NCBI GenBank assembly: GCA_020630955.1
Contig: JAHDIE010000003.1
Span: 121,663-185,662 of the forward strand
From: Saprospiraceae bacterium
GTDB taxonomy: Bacteria > Bacteroidota > Bacteroidia > Chitinophagales > Saprospiraceae
Length of the DNA stretch: 64,000 bases
Direction: 5' to 3'
Shown: positions 53,731 to 63,318 of the stretch, piece by piece
Position numbering within the stretch: position 1 is the stretch's first letter
Layout: the number at the start of each line of letters is the position of its first letter
Notes under the pieces: generated by a model
The model's input: the letters and a program-made list of their open reading frames with translations, nothing else
Told to the model about the DNA's origin: nothing
The model's database searches: none
Made by a program: the position numbers and the translations under genes

Positions 53731-56082
53731 ATGTATTCAAAAATTACAGGTTTTTTCTTTCTTATAATTTTACCTTTTCTTGGGAACAGTCAGACTTTTA
53801 CCTTGAGTGGTTATATCAAAGATGCCGATACAGGAGAAACGCTTATTGGAGCAAATATCTTTAATGTAGTCAATCAATCAGTAGGCACCTCGACCAATGC
53901 ATATGGCTTTTACAGTTTGAGCCTTACTCAAGGTAAATATCAATTGTTGATCAGTTATCTTGGATATAATGATCAATACATTGATTTGGATCTAAATGCA
54001 GATCAAACTTTAGATATTGAACTATCTCAAGGCGTTGTTATTGAAGAAATTACGATAAGCGCAAAAGAGGCTGAGAAGGATCAAAATGTGCAATCAACTC
54101 AAATGGGGAAAGTTGAATTGCCAATGGAAAATATAAAAAAACTACCAGCATTGTTGGGAGAGGTTGATATCCTAAAGACCTTACAATTATTGCCTGGTGT
54201 TTTATCATCTGGAGAAGGAGGATCTGGTTTTTATGTCAGGGGTGGGGGTCCGGATCAAAATTTGGTTTTGCTTGATGAAGCTGTTGTGTATAACACTGGA
54301 CACTTACTTGGGTTCTTTTCGGTTTTTAATGCTGATGCGATTAAAAACACAACCTTAATAAAAGGTGGAATGCCTGCTCGATATGGAGGCAGATTGTCTT
54401 CTGTAGTAGATGTCCAAATGAGAGATGGAAATAATCGTTATTATCAAGCAGAAGGAGGAATTGGAATTATCTCATCTAGATTAACAGTTCAAGGTCCAAT
54501 CCAAAAAGAAAAATCATCATTCTTGGTTTCTGGACGTAGAACTTATGCACTTGATCTTGCTCAGCCATTTTTAGAAGGAGGTACTTTTGAAGGAACTAAT
54601 TATTATTTCTATGATTTCAATACCAAAATAAACTTCAAATTATCCAAGAAAGATAAAATATTTTTAAGTGGTTATTTTGGTAGGGATGTATTAAACTTTA
54701 GGCAACCTGAAAGGGATTTTTCATTTGATCTTCCTTACGGAAATACGACTGCCACAGCAAGATGGAATCATTTGTTTACTGATAAACTGTTTATGAATCT
54801 CTCATTAATATACAATGATTATCAGTTTGCTTTTAAGGGAGGTCAAGAGGATTTCGTTTTTCAAGTTAAAAGTGCTGTGGAAGATATCAATTTGAAGTTA
54901 GATTTTGATTATTATCCGAATCCAGTACACAGTGTGAAATATGGTGTTAATACTACATATCATAAATTAACTCCCAATACAGCAAGTGCTATGACCTCTG
55001 AGGTAGAATTTAGTTCTGACTTCGAACCAAAATATGCTCAAGAAACTGGTATTTATATTCAAGATGATATTAAAGTTAATCAGCAACTAAGTATCAATGG
55101 CGGTTTGAGGTTTTCGATCTTTAATCAATTGGGTCCTTATACTTCAAAGGTAGATGGACAAAAATATGGGCGATTTGAAACGGCTCAAATTTACACAGGT
55201 TTGGAGCCTAGATTGAGTGGAAAATATACCTTGACACAAGATATGTCTGTGAAAGCTGCGGTTACATTTACCAATCAATATGTTCATTTGGTAACCAATT
55301 CGTCAAGTACTCTTCCCACCGACATTTGGGTGCCAAGTAGTGAAGTGATTAGGCCACAATCAGGAATACAATATGCTTTAGGTTGGTTTAAAAATTTTGA
55401 CGATGCCATGTGGGAAACATCTCTTGAATTTTATTACAAAGATTTGAAGAATCAAATCGATTATGCGGACAATTATGTCAACGATTTTGGAGTGGAAGTT
55501 GAAGATGCTTTTGTCTTTGGGAAAGGAAGGGCATATGGAACAGAGTTTTTTTTGAGAAAGAATCGAGGAAAATTGTCAGGTTGGGTAGGTTATACCTTGG
55601 CTCGAACAGAACGATCTTTTGAAGATATAGAAGGCGGTAGATGGTATCCAGCTGTTTATGATAGAATGCACGATCTTTCCATTGTTGCCAACTATGAAAT
55701 CAATAAGAAGTGGGAACTTGGTGCTGCTTTTATCTATGGTTCTGGTAGGTGGTTTACGCCTTATAAAAGTTTTTATTTTTTAGAGGGTAACATTGCTCCA
55801 GAGTTTGGTCCTAGAAATTCGGCACAATTAGAAGATTATCATCGTTTGGATTTGTCTTTGACTTATACACCAAAAGCAAAGGATGAGAAAAGGTACAAGT
55901 CATCTTGGAATCTTTCCTTTTATAATATCTATAATCGTAAGAATCCTTATTTCATTTATTATGATGCTGTTAGTAATCGTGAAACAGGGACAACTAAACT
56001 TGAAGCTTTCAAAGTGACAATATTTCCGGTAATTCCTTCGATCAGTTACAATTTTAAATGGAACCAAAACAATAAAAAATGA
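53731..56082 (+). CDS. TonB-dependent receptor paired with DUF4249 lipoprotein
   Basis: The 783-residue protein has a signal peptide (MYSKITGFFFLIILPFLGNS), a CarboxypepD_reg-like domain (FTLSGYIKDADTGETLIGAN), the TonB-box-like EEITISAKEA, a plug with LPALLGEVDILKTLQLLPGV, GFYVRGGGPDQNLVLLDEAVVYN and MPARYGGRLSSVVDV, then a 22-strand barrel. The downstream DUF4249 gene overlaps its stop by 4 nt (ATGA), a common Bacteroidota receptor/lipoprotein pair for an unidentified ligand. Confidence 0.93.
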   Translation: MYSKITGFFFLIILPFLGNSQTFTLSGYIKDADTGETLIGANIFNVVNQSVGTSTNAYGFYSLSLTQGKYQLLISYLGYNDQYIDLDLNADQTLDIELSQGVVIEEITISAKEAEKDQNVQSTQMGKVELPMENIKKLPALLGEVDILKTLQLLPGVLSSGEGGSGFYVRGGGPDQNLVLLDEAVVYNTGHLLGFFSVFNADAIKNTTLIKGGMPARYGGRLSSVVDVQMRDGNNRYYQAEGGIGIISSRLTVQGPIQKEKSSFLVSGRRTYALDLAQPFLEGGTFEGTNYYFYDFNTKINFKLSKKDKIFLSGYFGRDVLNFRQPERDFSFDLPYGNTTATARWNHLFTDKLFMNLSLIYNDYQFAFKGGQEDFVFQVKSAVEDINLKLDFDYYPNPVHSVKYGVNTTYHKLTPNTASAMTSEVEFSSDFEPKYAQETGIYIQDDIKVNQQLSINGGLRFSIFNQLGPYTSKVDGQKYGRFETAQIYTGLEPRLSGKYTLTQDMSVKAAVTFTNQYVHLVTNSSSTLPTDIWVPSSEVIRPQSGIQYALGWFKNFDDAMWETSLEFYYKDLKNQIDYADNYVNDFGVEVEDAFVFGKGRAYGTEFFLRKNRGKLSGWVGYTLARTERSFEDIEGGRWYPAVYDRMHDLSIVANYEINKKWELGAAFIYGSGRWFTPYKSFYFLEGNIAPEFGPRNSAQLEDYHRLDLSLTYTPKAKDEKRYKSSWNLSFYNIYNRKNPYFIYYDAVSNRETGTTKLEAFKVTIFPVIPSISYNFKWNQNNKK

Positions 56083-57008
56083 AGAGAGTTATAATTTTTT
56101 TGAGTTTGAGTATGATTTTGTTTCAAGGGTGTCAAGAGAGTTATATTCCTGAAAGCTATTCGGATGAACCAGATTATGTAGTTGAAGGATTTGTCGAGGC
56201 AGGGGAAGGGAGTATGCCAGCCTATGTGTTGATAAGTGAATCAATTCCTTTTCTTAATGAGATCAGTGCTGATGCTTTGTCAAATTTGTATGTCAAGAAT
56301 GCAGAAGTTGATATTTCAGATGGAGATCAAACTGTTCGATTGACAGAACTTTGTCTTAGTGATTTGCCTGAACAATTTCAAGAAGAAATAGGTGCACAAT
56401 TAGGTTTAAATACTGATAGTCTGAATTTTGATTATTGCCTATATCTCGATGTATTTGATCAACTGCAAAGGGAGATTGGTAGAACATATGATCTCCGAAT
56501 AAGGGTTGGGGATGATGAAATTACTGCAAATACCAGTATTCCTTCATTGGTTCCAATTGATTCCATTTGGTTTACTGAAGTCCCTGGAACTCCAATAGAT
56601 AGCTTAGCTCAACTTTGGTTGAATATACAGGACCCTATTGGTCCTAATTATTATCGTTACTTTACCGATGATGGTATGGGACGACTAACAACTTCACCAT
56701 TTGGGTCAATCACAGATGATGTGTTCTTCGATGGTCAAGATTTTGATTTTCCCTTAAGCAAGGGAGCAATTAGAGGAACTGAGGCTGATCCTTCTACCTT
56801 TGGTTTTTTTAAAGTTGGAGATAGTACTACGGTCAAGTTCTGTACTATTGATGCTGCACATTACGAATTTTGGTACACCTACGAATTTAATTTAAACAAT
56901 CAAGGTCCATTTGCATCCTATACCAGAGTGAGCCACAATCTTGAAGGAGCGTTAGGAATTTTTGGTGGCCTTGCTGTCGATGTTAAAAAATTAGTGGTGG
57001 AGAAGTAA
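56079..57008 (+). CDS. DUF4249 lipoprotein partner of a TonB receptor
   Basis: The 309-residue protein starts with a lipoprotein signal (MILFQGCQESY; Cys 18) and the DUF4249 opening YVVEGFVEAGEGSMPAYVLISE. Beta-rich domains follow, including RTYDLRIRVGDDEITANTSIP and a C-terminal region with HYEFWYTYEFNL. DUF4249 proteins accompany CarboxypepD_reg-type TonB receptors, as here, and are thought to help capture ligand at the outer membrane. Confidence 0.88.
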   Translation: MKRVIIFLSLSMILFQGCQESYIPESYSDEPDYVVEGFVEAGEGSMPAYVLISESIPFLNEISADALSNLYVKNAEVDISDGDQTVRLTELCLSDLPEQFQEEIGAQLGLNTDSLNFDYCLYLDVFDQLQREIGRTYDLRIRVGDDEITANTSIPSLVPIDSIWFTEVPGTPIDSLAQLWLNIQDPIGPNYYRYFTDDGMGRLTTSPFGSITDDVFFDGQDFDFPLSKGAIRGTEADPSTFGFFKVGDSTTVKFCTIDAAHYEFWYTYEFNLNNQGPFASYTRVSHNLEGALGIFGGLAVDVKKLVVEK

Positions 57009-57020
57009 GCCATTTGGTGT

Positions 57021-57212
57021 CAGATTATGGATGTCAGAGGAGTAATGTTAGATTTTGGAGGAGATGTCATCTTTAAAAGGTTTATCCTTACCGTAATAGG
57101 TTGACCAAATATAGGCTTGGTAATAGTGAGGAAATAAACCAGAACTGAATCGTTTAAATCGTTGAATCATATTTGCGGAAGTAAGAAAAGTCCATAATCT
57201 GGATTCTCTCAT
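57021..57212 (-). CDS. Possible 63-residue protein downstream of the anti-sigma-like gene
   Basis: A minus-strand frame opens at ATG 57212, directly after an in-frame TAG, and ends at TGA 57021-57023. It reads as an aromatic-rich peptide (FSSGLFPHYYQAYIWSTYYG, then KDKPFKDD). It follows the anti-sigma-like gene by 23 bp, so it could be a third gene of that operon or a remnant. No family is recognised. It could equally be chance. Confidence 0.3.
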
Positions 57213-57235
57213 CTTAAAATCCTATTTCAATTATT

Positions 57236-57619
57236 TCAATTATCGCTTTTAACTCTAAGTTTTGGGCCACCCTCGATTATATTTTTCCAAAGGCTTGGGT
57301 CGTTTAGTTGTGACAGTTTGTGGATGTTATAAAGTTCGTGATTAACAGATTCGAAATCTTCGATTGTTTCTATAGTGTAAGCCAATTGTGTATTTTGTTC
57401 AATGTTTTTATTCGAATAAAAAAAGAAGGTGGCAACAGCGGATATAAGGATCAATGCAGCTGTTCCGCTAGTCCATCGAATCCATTTTTTATAGGATTTG
57501 TTTTCCTTTGATAAGTTTTGGTTATCCAGCATAGTTTCAAGTCTATTCCAACTTGATTTGTTTGGTTTAGCTCTTAGATTTTCTGCCTCATATCTGAAGC
57601 GATTATTCTTTTGTGTCAT
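57236..57619 (-). CDS. Membrane protein, probable anti-sigma partner of the ECF factor
   Basis: The 127-residue protein is acidic at the N-terminus (YEAENLRAKPNKSSWNRLETMLD) with one central membrane helix (WTSGTAALILISAVATFFFY) and a short periplasmic tail. No zinc-binding HxxxCxxC is seen. Its start overlaps the sigma factor stop by 4 nt, and this pairing with a single-pass protein is the typical sigma/anti-sigma layout. The function is therefore inferred from context. Confidence 0.68.
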   Translation of the reverse strand: MTQKNNRFRYEAENLRAKPNKSSWNRLETMLDNQNLSKENKSYKKWIRWTSGTAALILISAVATFFFYSNKNIEQNTQLAYTIETIEDFESVNHELYNIHKLSQLNDPSLWKNIIEGGPKLRVKSDN

Positions 57620-58158
57620 GATCTATATTGGATACATTGTTTTTTTTTAATAATAATTTCAGCCAATCTCTTTCTCGCCAATATCAGCTGAGATTTGCTG
57701 GTGTTTATGCTGATTTCTAGTTTTTCTGCAATTTCTCTATGTTTGTATCCTTCTATGACATATAGATTAAATACCGTTCGATATCCAATTGGCAATTCAT
57801 CAAGAACTTCCAGAAGTTCTTGATATTCAAGAACTTGTTCGATTGAGAGATCATTGTACTCTAGTTGTTTGGCATTGTCAATGTCTATCAACAGCATTTT
57901 TTTCTTCCTAATTGCCATGAGGCATTCATTAATCGCAATTCTTCTCATCCATCCTTCAAAACTACCTTTACCGGAATAGCTATTAATATTGTTCATGATT
58001 CTGAAAAAACTCTGTATCATAGCATCTTCTGCTTCATCCCTTTTTTTTAAGTATCGCATGCAAATCCCAAGAATATATGAACAGTAATTGTCATATAATT
58101 CTTTTTGCGCTTGGCGTTCGTTATTTTTACATGCTGATATGAGGGTAATTTTTTCCAA
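57616..58158 (-). CDS. RNA polymerase ECF-type sigma-70 factor
   Basis: The 180-residue protein starts at TTG (58158). Region 2 is YILGICMRYLKKRDEAEDAMIQSFFRIM, with GSFEGWMRRIAINECLMAIR (region 2.4). Region 4 is LDELPIGYRTVFNLYVIEGYKHREIAEKLEISINTSKSQLILARKRL. This is the standard Bacteroidota ECF layout. It is cotranscribed with the membrane protein gene downstream. No SusC-like target operon directly follows it, and the pair faces away from the TonB/DUF4249 genes at 53731. Confidence 0.93.
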   Translation of the reverse strand: MEKITLISACKNNERQAQKELYDNYCSYILGICMRYLKKRDEAEDAMIQSFFRIMNNINSYSGKGSFEGWMRRIAINECLMAIRKKKMLLIDIDNAKQLEYNDLSIEQVLEYQELLEVLDELPIGYRTVFNLYVIEGYKHREIAEKLEISINTSKSQLILARKRLAEIIIKKKQCIQYRS

Positions 58159-58168
58159 TAATCAGTGT

Positions 58169-58200
58169 TTTGTAATTAGATGCAGGCTATTCTAGATTTG
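58169..58200 (+). promoter_or_regulatory. Promoter of valS
   Basis: TTTG (58169-58172), a 20-nt spacer and TAGATTTG (58193-58200) give a full match to the Bacteroidota promoter consensus TTTG-N19-21-TAnnTTTG. Transcription would start near 58206, leaving a leader of about 46 nt before the valS ATG. Confidence 0.72.
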
Positions 58201-58251
58201 GTGTGTGTCTACTTTGATTTATTAATAACATTATCAATTTAAGATATTTTT

Positions 58252-60885
58252 ATGGAATTGTCCACAACCTATAATCCCAAAGAAGTAGAAGAAAAGTGGT
58301 ATAGCTACTGGGAAGACAAAGGGTATTTTCATTCTGAACCGGATGAAAGAGAATCTTACAGCATAGTAATTCCACCTCCTAATGTTACTGGAGTCCTTCA
58401 CATGGGCCATATGCTAAACAATACCATTCAAGATATATTGATTCGGAAGGCTAGACTTGATGGCAAAAATGCATGTTGGGTTCCGGGAACTGACCATGCT
58501 TCCATTGCCACTGAGGCGAAAGTAGTAAAAATGCTCCGAGAGCAAGGAATTAAGAAATCAGACCTAAGTAGAGAGGAATTCCTCAAGCATGCTTGGGATT
58601 GGACAGATAAGTATGGAGGAATTATACTCAAGCAGTTAAGGAAACTGGGAGCAAGTGCTGACTGGGAGCGTACAGCTTTTACGATGGATGAGGTGCGTTC
58701 TAAAGGAGTATATAAGGTATTTGTAGACCTTTACAATAAAGGAACTTTGTATCGCGATTACCGAATGGTTAATTGGGATTGCGAAGCCAAAACGGTTTTA
58801 TCCAATGAGGAGGTTCTGTATAGCGATGAAAATTCAAAGCTTTATCATGTAAGATATCAGATTGAAGGTAGCAATGATTATTTGACTGTGGCCACCAAGC
58901 GACCTGAAACAATCATGGGTGACACCGCAATAGCTGTTAATCCCAAAGACGAAAGGTATACTCATCTCAAGGGTAAAAGAGCTATTGTTCCATTAATTAA
59001 CAGATCGGTTCCAATCATTTTTGATGATTATGTAGATGTTGAATTTGGGACGGGGGCTTTGAAGGTAACTCCAGCTCATGATCCTAATGATTATGAAATA
59101 GGAAAGAGACATGATCTGCAAGTAATTGCAACAATTAATGAGGATGGAACATTAAATGAGAAAGCTCAGATTCATATTGGCCTTGATAGATTTAAAGCTA
59201 GAAAATTGGTAACAAAGGATTTGGAAGAATCTGGTAATTTGGTCGGCATCGAAGATTACACGTCTAGTATTGGACGTTCTGAGAGGACGAATACAGTTGT
59301 CGAACCTATGCTTTCACTACAGTGGTATGTCAATATGGAAAAATTGGCAAAACCTGCACTTGCTATGGTGATGGAAGACGATGTTGAATTTTTTCCAAAG
59401 AAATTTAAGAATACCTATCGACACTGGATGGAAAATATTCGTGATTGGTGTATTTCTAGACAACTTTGGTGGGGACACCGCATCCCTGTATGGTATTATG
59501 CTGAAAATATGTTTGTTGCTGAAACTGCTGAGGAAGCCCTTGCCAAAGCTCAAAAACAATTTAATAATCCTGCTTTAACCATTGAAGACTTAAGCCAAGA
59601 AGAAGATGTTTTGGATACCTGGTTTTCATCTTGGTTGTGGCCAATTACTGTTTTTAATGGATTTGATGATCCTAAAGAATTAGCATATTATTACCCAACA
59701 AATGTATTGGTGACCGGTTGGGACATTATCTTTCTTTGGGTTGCTAGAATGGTGATGGCTGGAAGCGAATGGAAGAGTGAAAGACCTTTTGATCATGTCT
59801 ACTTTACTGGTATGGTTAGGGATCAGAAGAGGAGAAAAATGAGCAAATCTCTAGGGAATTCACCTGACGCATTAAAGCTTATCGAAGATTTTGGCGCCGA
59901 TGGTGTTAGGTTTGGAATGTTAAGTTCTAGTCCAGCAGGAGGAGATCTTTTATTTGATGAAAAATTGTGCCTTCAAGGGAAAAACTTTTGTAACAAAATG
60001 TGGAATGCATTAAAACTTATCAAAGGCTTTGAGATTGATGATACCCTTAATATGCCTGCTAGCAATAAAAAGGCTATTGAATGGTTTACTTCATTGCAAA
60101 AGAAAGTTCAGCAAGAGGTGGAGAGAGATTTTTCTCAATACAGACTAAGCGAGGCGTTGATTAGTTTGTACCAATTTATTTGGACGGATTTCTGTTCTTG
60201 GTACCTTGAAATGATTAAACCAGAATATCAGAAACCGATTGATAAAGAAACATACGATCAAACAGTAGAATTCTTTAGTACTCTATGTTCAATGCTGCAT
60301 CCATTTATGCCATTTATAACAGAGGAGATTTGGCATTTGTTAAAAGAAAGAGAAGAGGGTGCAGATTGTATTGTTACCGAATTGACCAGTTCTGGGGAAA
60401 TTGATAATGATCTTCTAACACAGATTGAACTACTAAAGGATGTAGCGTCTAATGTTAGGGATGTGAGGAATAAACAAAAAATGAAAAAAAGAGATGTGTT
60501 AAATATAGCAGCTATTTCATCAGATGAAACACAAACAATAGCAAGTTCAGAAGGGATGGTGGAAATATTGCAAAAAATCGCTTTTGTAGGTACTTATGAT
60601 TTGGTAGATGCTGCTCCAGAATCTTCTGTAGGTTTTATTTCAGGAGCGAGTGCCTTTCATATTCCAGTAGAACAAAATATCGATGTTGAAAAGGAGCTGG
60701 AAAAATTGCAAGGCGACTTAAAACATCAAATTGGATTTGTGACCGGGGTTGAAAAGAAACTAAGCAATGAAAGGTTCGTAAACAATGCTCCTGAATCTGT
60801 AGTCGCTTTAGAGAGGAAAAAACTAGCTGATGGAAAAGATCGGATAGCACAAATAAAACAACAAATTGAAAAACTCCAATCTTAG
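58252..60885 (+). CDS. valS: Valyl-tRNA synthetase
   Basis: Class I synthetase charging tRNA-Val, with editing of mischarged Thr. The 877-residue protein has PPPNVTGVLHMGHML (HIGH), the CP1 editing domain with ATKRPETIMGDTAIAVNP and an intact connective region, RRKMSKSLGNS (KMSKS, about residue 529), and the anticodon-binding helical domain. The C-terminal coiled-coil (VEKELEKLQGDLKHQIGFV ... KQQIEKLQ) is the normal ValRS tail. It has a clear promoter (58169-58200). The YfhO-type gene follows 19 bp downstream. Confidence 0.97.
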   Translation: MELSTTYNPKEVEEKWYSYWEDKGYFHSEPDERESYSIVIPPPNVTGVLHMGHMLNNTIQDILIRKARLDGKNACWVPGTDHASIATEAKVVKMLREQGIKKSDLSREEFLKHAWDWTDKYGGIILKQLRKLGASADWERTAFTMDEVRSKGVYKVFVDLYNKGTLYRDYRMVNWDCEAKTVLSNEEVLYSDENSKLYHVRYQIEGSNDYLTVATKRPETIMGDTAIAVNPKDERYTHLKGKRAIVPLINRSVPIIFDDYVDVEFGTGALKVTPAHDPNDYEIGKRHDLQVIATINEDGTLNEKAQIHIGLDRFKARKLVTKDLEESGNLVGIEDYTSSIGRSERTNTVVEPMLSLQWYVNMEKLAKPALAMVMEDDVEFFPKKFKNTYRHWMENIRDWCISRQLWWGHRIPVWYYAENMFVAETAEEALAKAQKQFNNPALTIEDLSQEEDVLDTWFSSWLWPITVFNGFDDPKELAYYYPTNVLVTGWDIIFLWVARMVMAGSEWKSERPFDHVYFTGMVRDQKRRKMSKSLGNSPDALKLIEDFGADGVRFGMLSSSPAGGDLLFDEKLCLQGKNFCNKMWNALKLIKGFEIDDTLNMPASNKKAIEWFTSLQKKVQQEVERDFSQYRLSEALISLYQFIWTDFCSWYLEMIKPEYQKPIDKETYDQTVEFFSTLCSMLHPFMPFITEEIWHLLKEREEGADCIVTELTSSGEIDNDLLTQIELLKDVASNVRDVRNKQKMKKRDVLNIAAISSDETQTIASSEGMVEILQKIAFVGTYDLVDAAPESSVGFISGASAFHIPVEQNIDVEKELEKLQGDLKHQIGFVTGVEKKLSNERFVNNAPESVVALERKKLADGKDRIAQIKQQIEKLQS

Positions 60886-60904
60886 AAAATAGAAATACCC
60901 AAAC

Positions 60905-63316
60905 ATGAAAAACATTTCATTTAAATCCATTTTAGTCCACGTTGTAGCCCTTTTTATTTTTCTTGGGATTTCTGCACTATATTTCTCTCCGCAATTTTCT
61001 GGTAAGAAAATTAATCAAGGTGATACTGTTTTCTTTCTTGGAATGGCACAGGAAATTAATGAACATCATGAAAAAACAGGGGAGTGGAGTCAATGGACAA
61101 ATAGTGGATTTGGAGGCATGCCCGCTTATCAAATTAAGTCTGTGCAAACGAACAATCTTACCAGTAAGATTAGAAAAGCAATGTCCTTATGGATTCCTCG
61201 ACCCGCAGGAATGTTCATATTTGGATCTGTTTGTTTTTATTTGATGGCTCTAGTGCTTGGTGTCAATCCATGGTTAGGAATTTTTGGAGCCTTGGCATTT
61301 GCATTTACTACCAATAATGTAGTGCTCTTTGAAGCAGGACATAATACAAAAGTTTTGACAGTAATGTCAAGTCCACTGGTCATTGCTGGAGTATTGTTGG
61401 CATACAAAGAAAAGTGGATTTCTGGTTTAGCAGTTTTCACATTGGGAATGGCCTTTAGTTTTGGCACAAATCATCCACAGATGACCTATTATCTAGGTAT
61501 TATGCTTGGTATTTATGTTTTAATTAAGCTTTTTGAAGCCATTAAGAATAAAACGTTTCCATCATTTGTAAAAGCGAGTGGATTATTGATAGTAGGTCTT
61601 TTTATAGCATTTGGTACCTCGGCGGGTAAATTACTACCTACCTATGAATATTCTAAGGATACTATGAGAGGTAAGCCAATATTGGAAACTGAAGGAACTC
61701 CTAAATCAAGTAGTGAAGTGGATGGTCTTGAGTGGGGGTATGCTACTGCTTGGAGTAATGGTTGGGCTGATCTTTGGCCTAGTTACATACCGATGGCTGT
61801 AGGTGGAAGTAGTTGGGAGCATGTGAGTGTCAAATCTCCTCTAGGAAAAGAACTAAAAAAAAGAGGAGTTAATGTTGATAAAATGACCGTTCCTATTTAT
61901 TTTGGAAACTTAAGTATTACCAGTGGGCCTATTTATTTTGGTGCAGTGATTTGTTTTCTATTTCTTCTGAGTTTTAGTTATCTCGAGCCGAAACTTAGAT
62001 GGTGGGGTTTTGCTAGTGTGATATTAACAATGTTATTATCATTAGGGCATAATTTGGAATTCCTGTATCGAATATTCTTCGATTACTTTCCATTTTTCAA
62101 TAAGTTTCGAACACCTAATAGCATCTTGTCAGTTACAGCGGTTGTCATTCCTATGATTGGAATTTTGGCATTGGATCAATTCTTTAAAACTGATAAGTCA
62201 GCTATTAATTTAAAAAGTTTTTTAGTTCCTGCAGGAGTGTTAGGAATCGGTGCTTTGTTGCTTGCATTTGTAGGTCCTTCTATCATGACTTTTGAAAGTG
62301 CAAATGATGCCCAATTTATTCAGGCAGGGATTAAAGCTAGTGCCATTGAAGATACTCGAATTTCTATGATGCAAGGAAGTGCTTATAGGACCTTTGCATT
62401 GATTGCTTTGGCTGCCCTAGGTTGTTTTGCTTATGTGAGAGGATTTATCAAGGCCCCAATTGCTATGATAATTATTGCGGTTCTCGGTTTGGGAGACTTA
62501 TTCTTAGTTGATAAAAATTATGTCAACAATGATGACTTTATTACTGATAGATCGTTCAATAAAAACTTTGAACTTCGAAAGGTCGATGAGACCATCTTGA
62601 AAGATCCTGACCTTCATTATCGTGTTTTTGATGTTTCGACACCAAATCCATGGAGTTCATCGCGAGCGAGTTATCATCACAATTCTATAGGAGGAATGCA
62701 TGCAGCAAAACTTCAGCGGTATGATGATATGATCACTAGGCATCTTGGAGCAAGTACCCAAGAAGCATTTGATATGCTGAATACAAAATACATCATTGGT
62801 AAGAACCAAGAAGGGCAATTGGGAGTGCAGCCAAATCCTGGGGCGGCAGGTAATGCTTGGTTCGTTGATAAAATTGAAATGGTTAATAGTGCCAATGAGG
62901 AAATAGATGCAATAGAAGGATTAAATGTTCAAGGCATCGCTATTGTTCATCAAGAATTTGCAGATTATGTCTCTGCCTTTGATCCAGACAAAAATGGAAG
63001 CATTAAGTTGACAAGTTATGCACCAAATAAATTAGTTTATACATCAAATTCTAGCTCTGATCAATTTGCAGTTTTCTCTGAAGTATGGTATGGTCCAAAT
63101 AAAGGCTGGAATGCGTATATCGATGGAAATCCAGTAGATCATATAAGAGCAAATTACATTTTGAGGGCAATGAAGATACCTTCAGGTCAGCATGAAATTG
63201 TGTTTGAATTTGCACCGAAGTCTTATAAAACTGGAGGGGTAATTGCCTTGATTTGTTCCTTGTTGATTATTGCGATATTAGGGTATTGGGGGTATGTTGT
63301 AGTGAATAAACCATAA
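60905..63316 (+). CDS. YfhO-family integral membrane protein
   Basis: The 803-residue protein has about twelve or thirteen membrane helices in its first two thirds (VVALFIFLGISALYF, MFIFGSVCFYLMALVLGV, YYLGIMLGIYVLIKLF, ASVILTMLLSLGHNLEFLY, AGVLGIGALLLAFVG) and a long soluble C-terminal domain ending in another membrane helix (GVIALICSLLIIAILGYWGYVVV). YfhO-type proteins are GT-C-fold-related and linked to glycosylation of cell-wall polymers. The early loop has QGDTVFFLGMAQEINEHH, typical of the family. It is probably cotranscribed with valS and the secreted gene 2 nt downstream. Confidence 0.85.
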   Translation: MKNISFKSILVHVVALFIFLGISALYFSPQFSGKKINQGDTVFFLGMAQEINEHHEKTGEWSQWTNSGFGGMPAYQIKSVQTNNLTSKIRKAMSLWIPRPAGMFIFGSVCFYLMALVLGVNPWLGIFGALAFAFTTNNVVLFEAGHNTKVLTVMSSPLVIAGVLLAYKEKWISGLAVFTLGMAFSFGTNHPQMTYYLGIMLGIYVLIKLFEAIKNKTFPSFVKASGLLIVGLFIAFGTSAGKLLPTYEYSKDTMRGKPILETEGTPKSSSEVDGLEWGYATAWSNGWADLWPSYIPMAVGGSSWEHVSVKSPLGKELKKRGVNVDKMTVPIYFGNLSITSGPIYFGAVICFLFLLSFSYLEPKLRWWGFASVILTMLLSLGHNLEFLYRIFFDYFPFFNKFRTPNSILSVTAVVIPMIGILALDQFFKTDKSAINLKSFLVPAGVLGIGALLLAFVGPSIMTFESANDAQFIQAGIKASAIEDTRISMMQGSAYRTFALIALAALGCFAYVRGFIKAPIAMIIIAVLGLGDLFLVDKNYVNNDDFITDRSFNKNFELRKVDETILKDPDLHYRVFDVSTPNPWSSSRASYHHNSIGGMHAAKLQRYDDMITRHLGASTQEAFDMLNTKYIIGKNQEGQLGVQPNPGAAGNAWFVDKIEMVNSANEEIDAIEGLNVQGIAIVHQEFADYVSAFDPDKNGSIKLTSYAPNKLVYTSNSSSDQFAVFSEVWYGPNKGWNAYIDGNPVDHIRANYILRAMKIPSGQHEIVFEFAPKSYKTGGVIALICSLLIIAILGYWGYVVVNKP

Positions 63317-63318
63317 AT

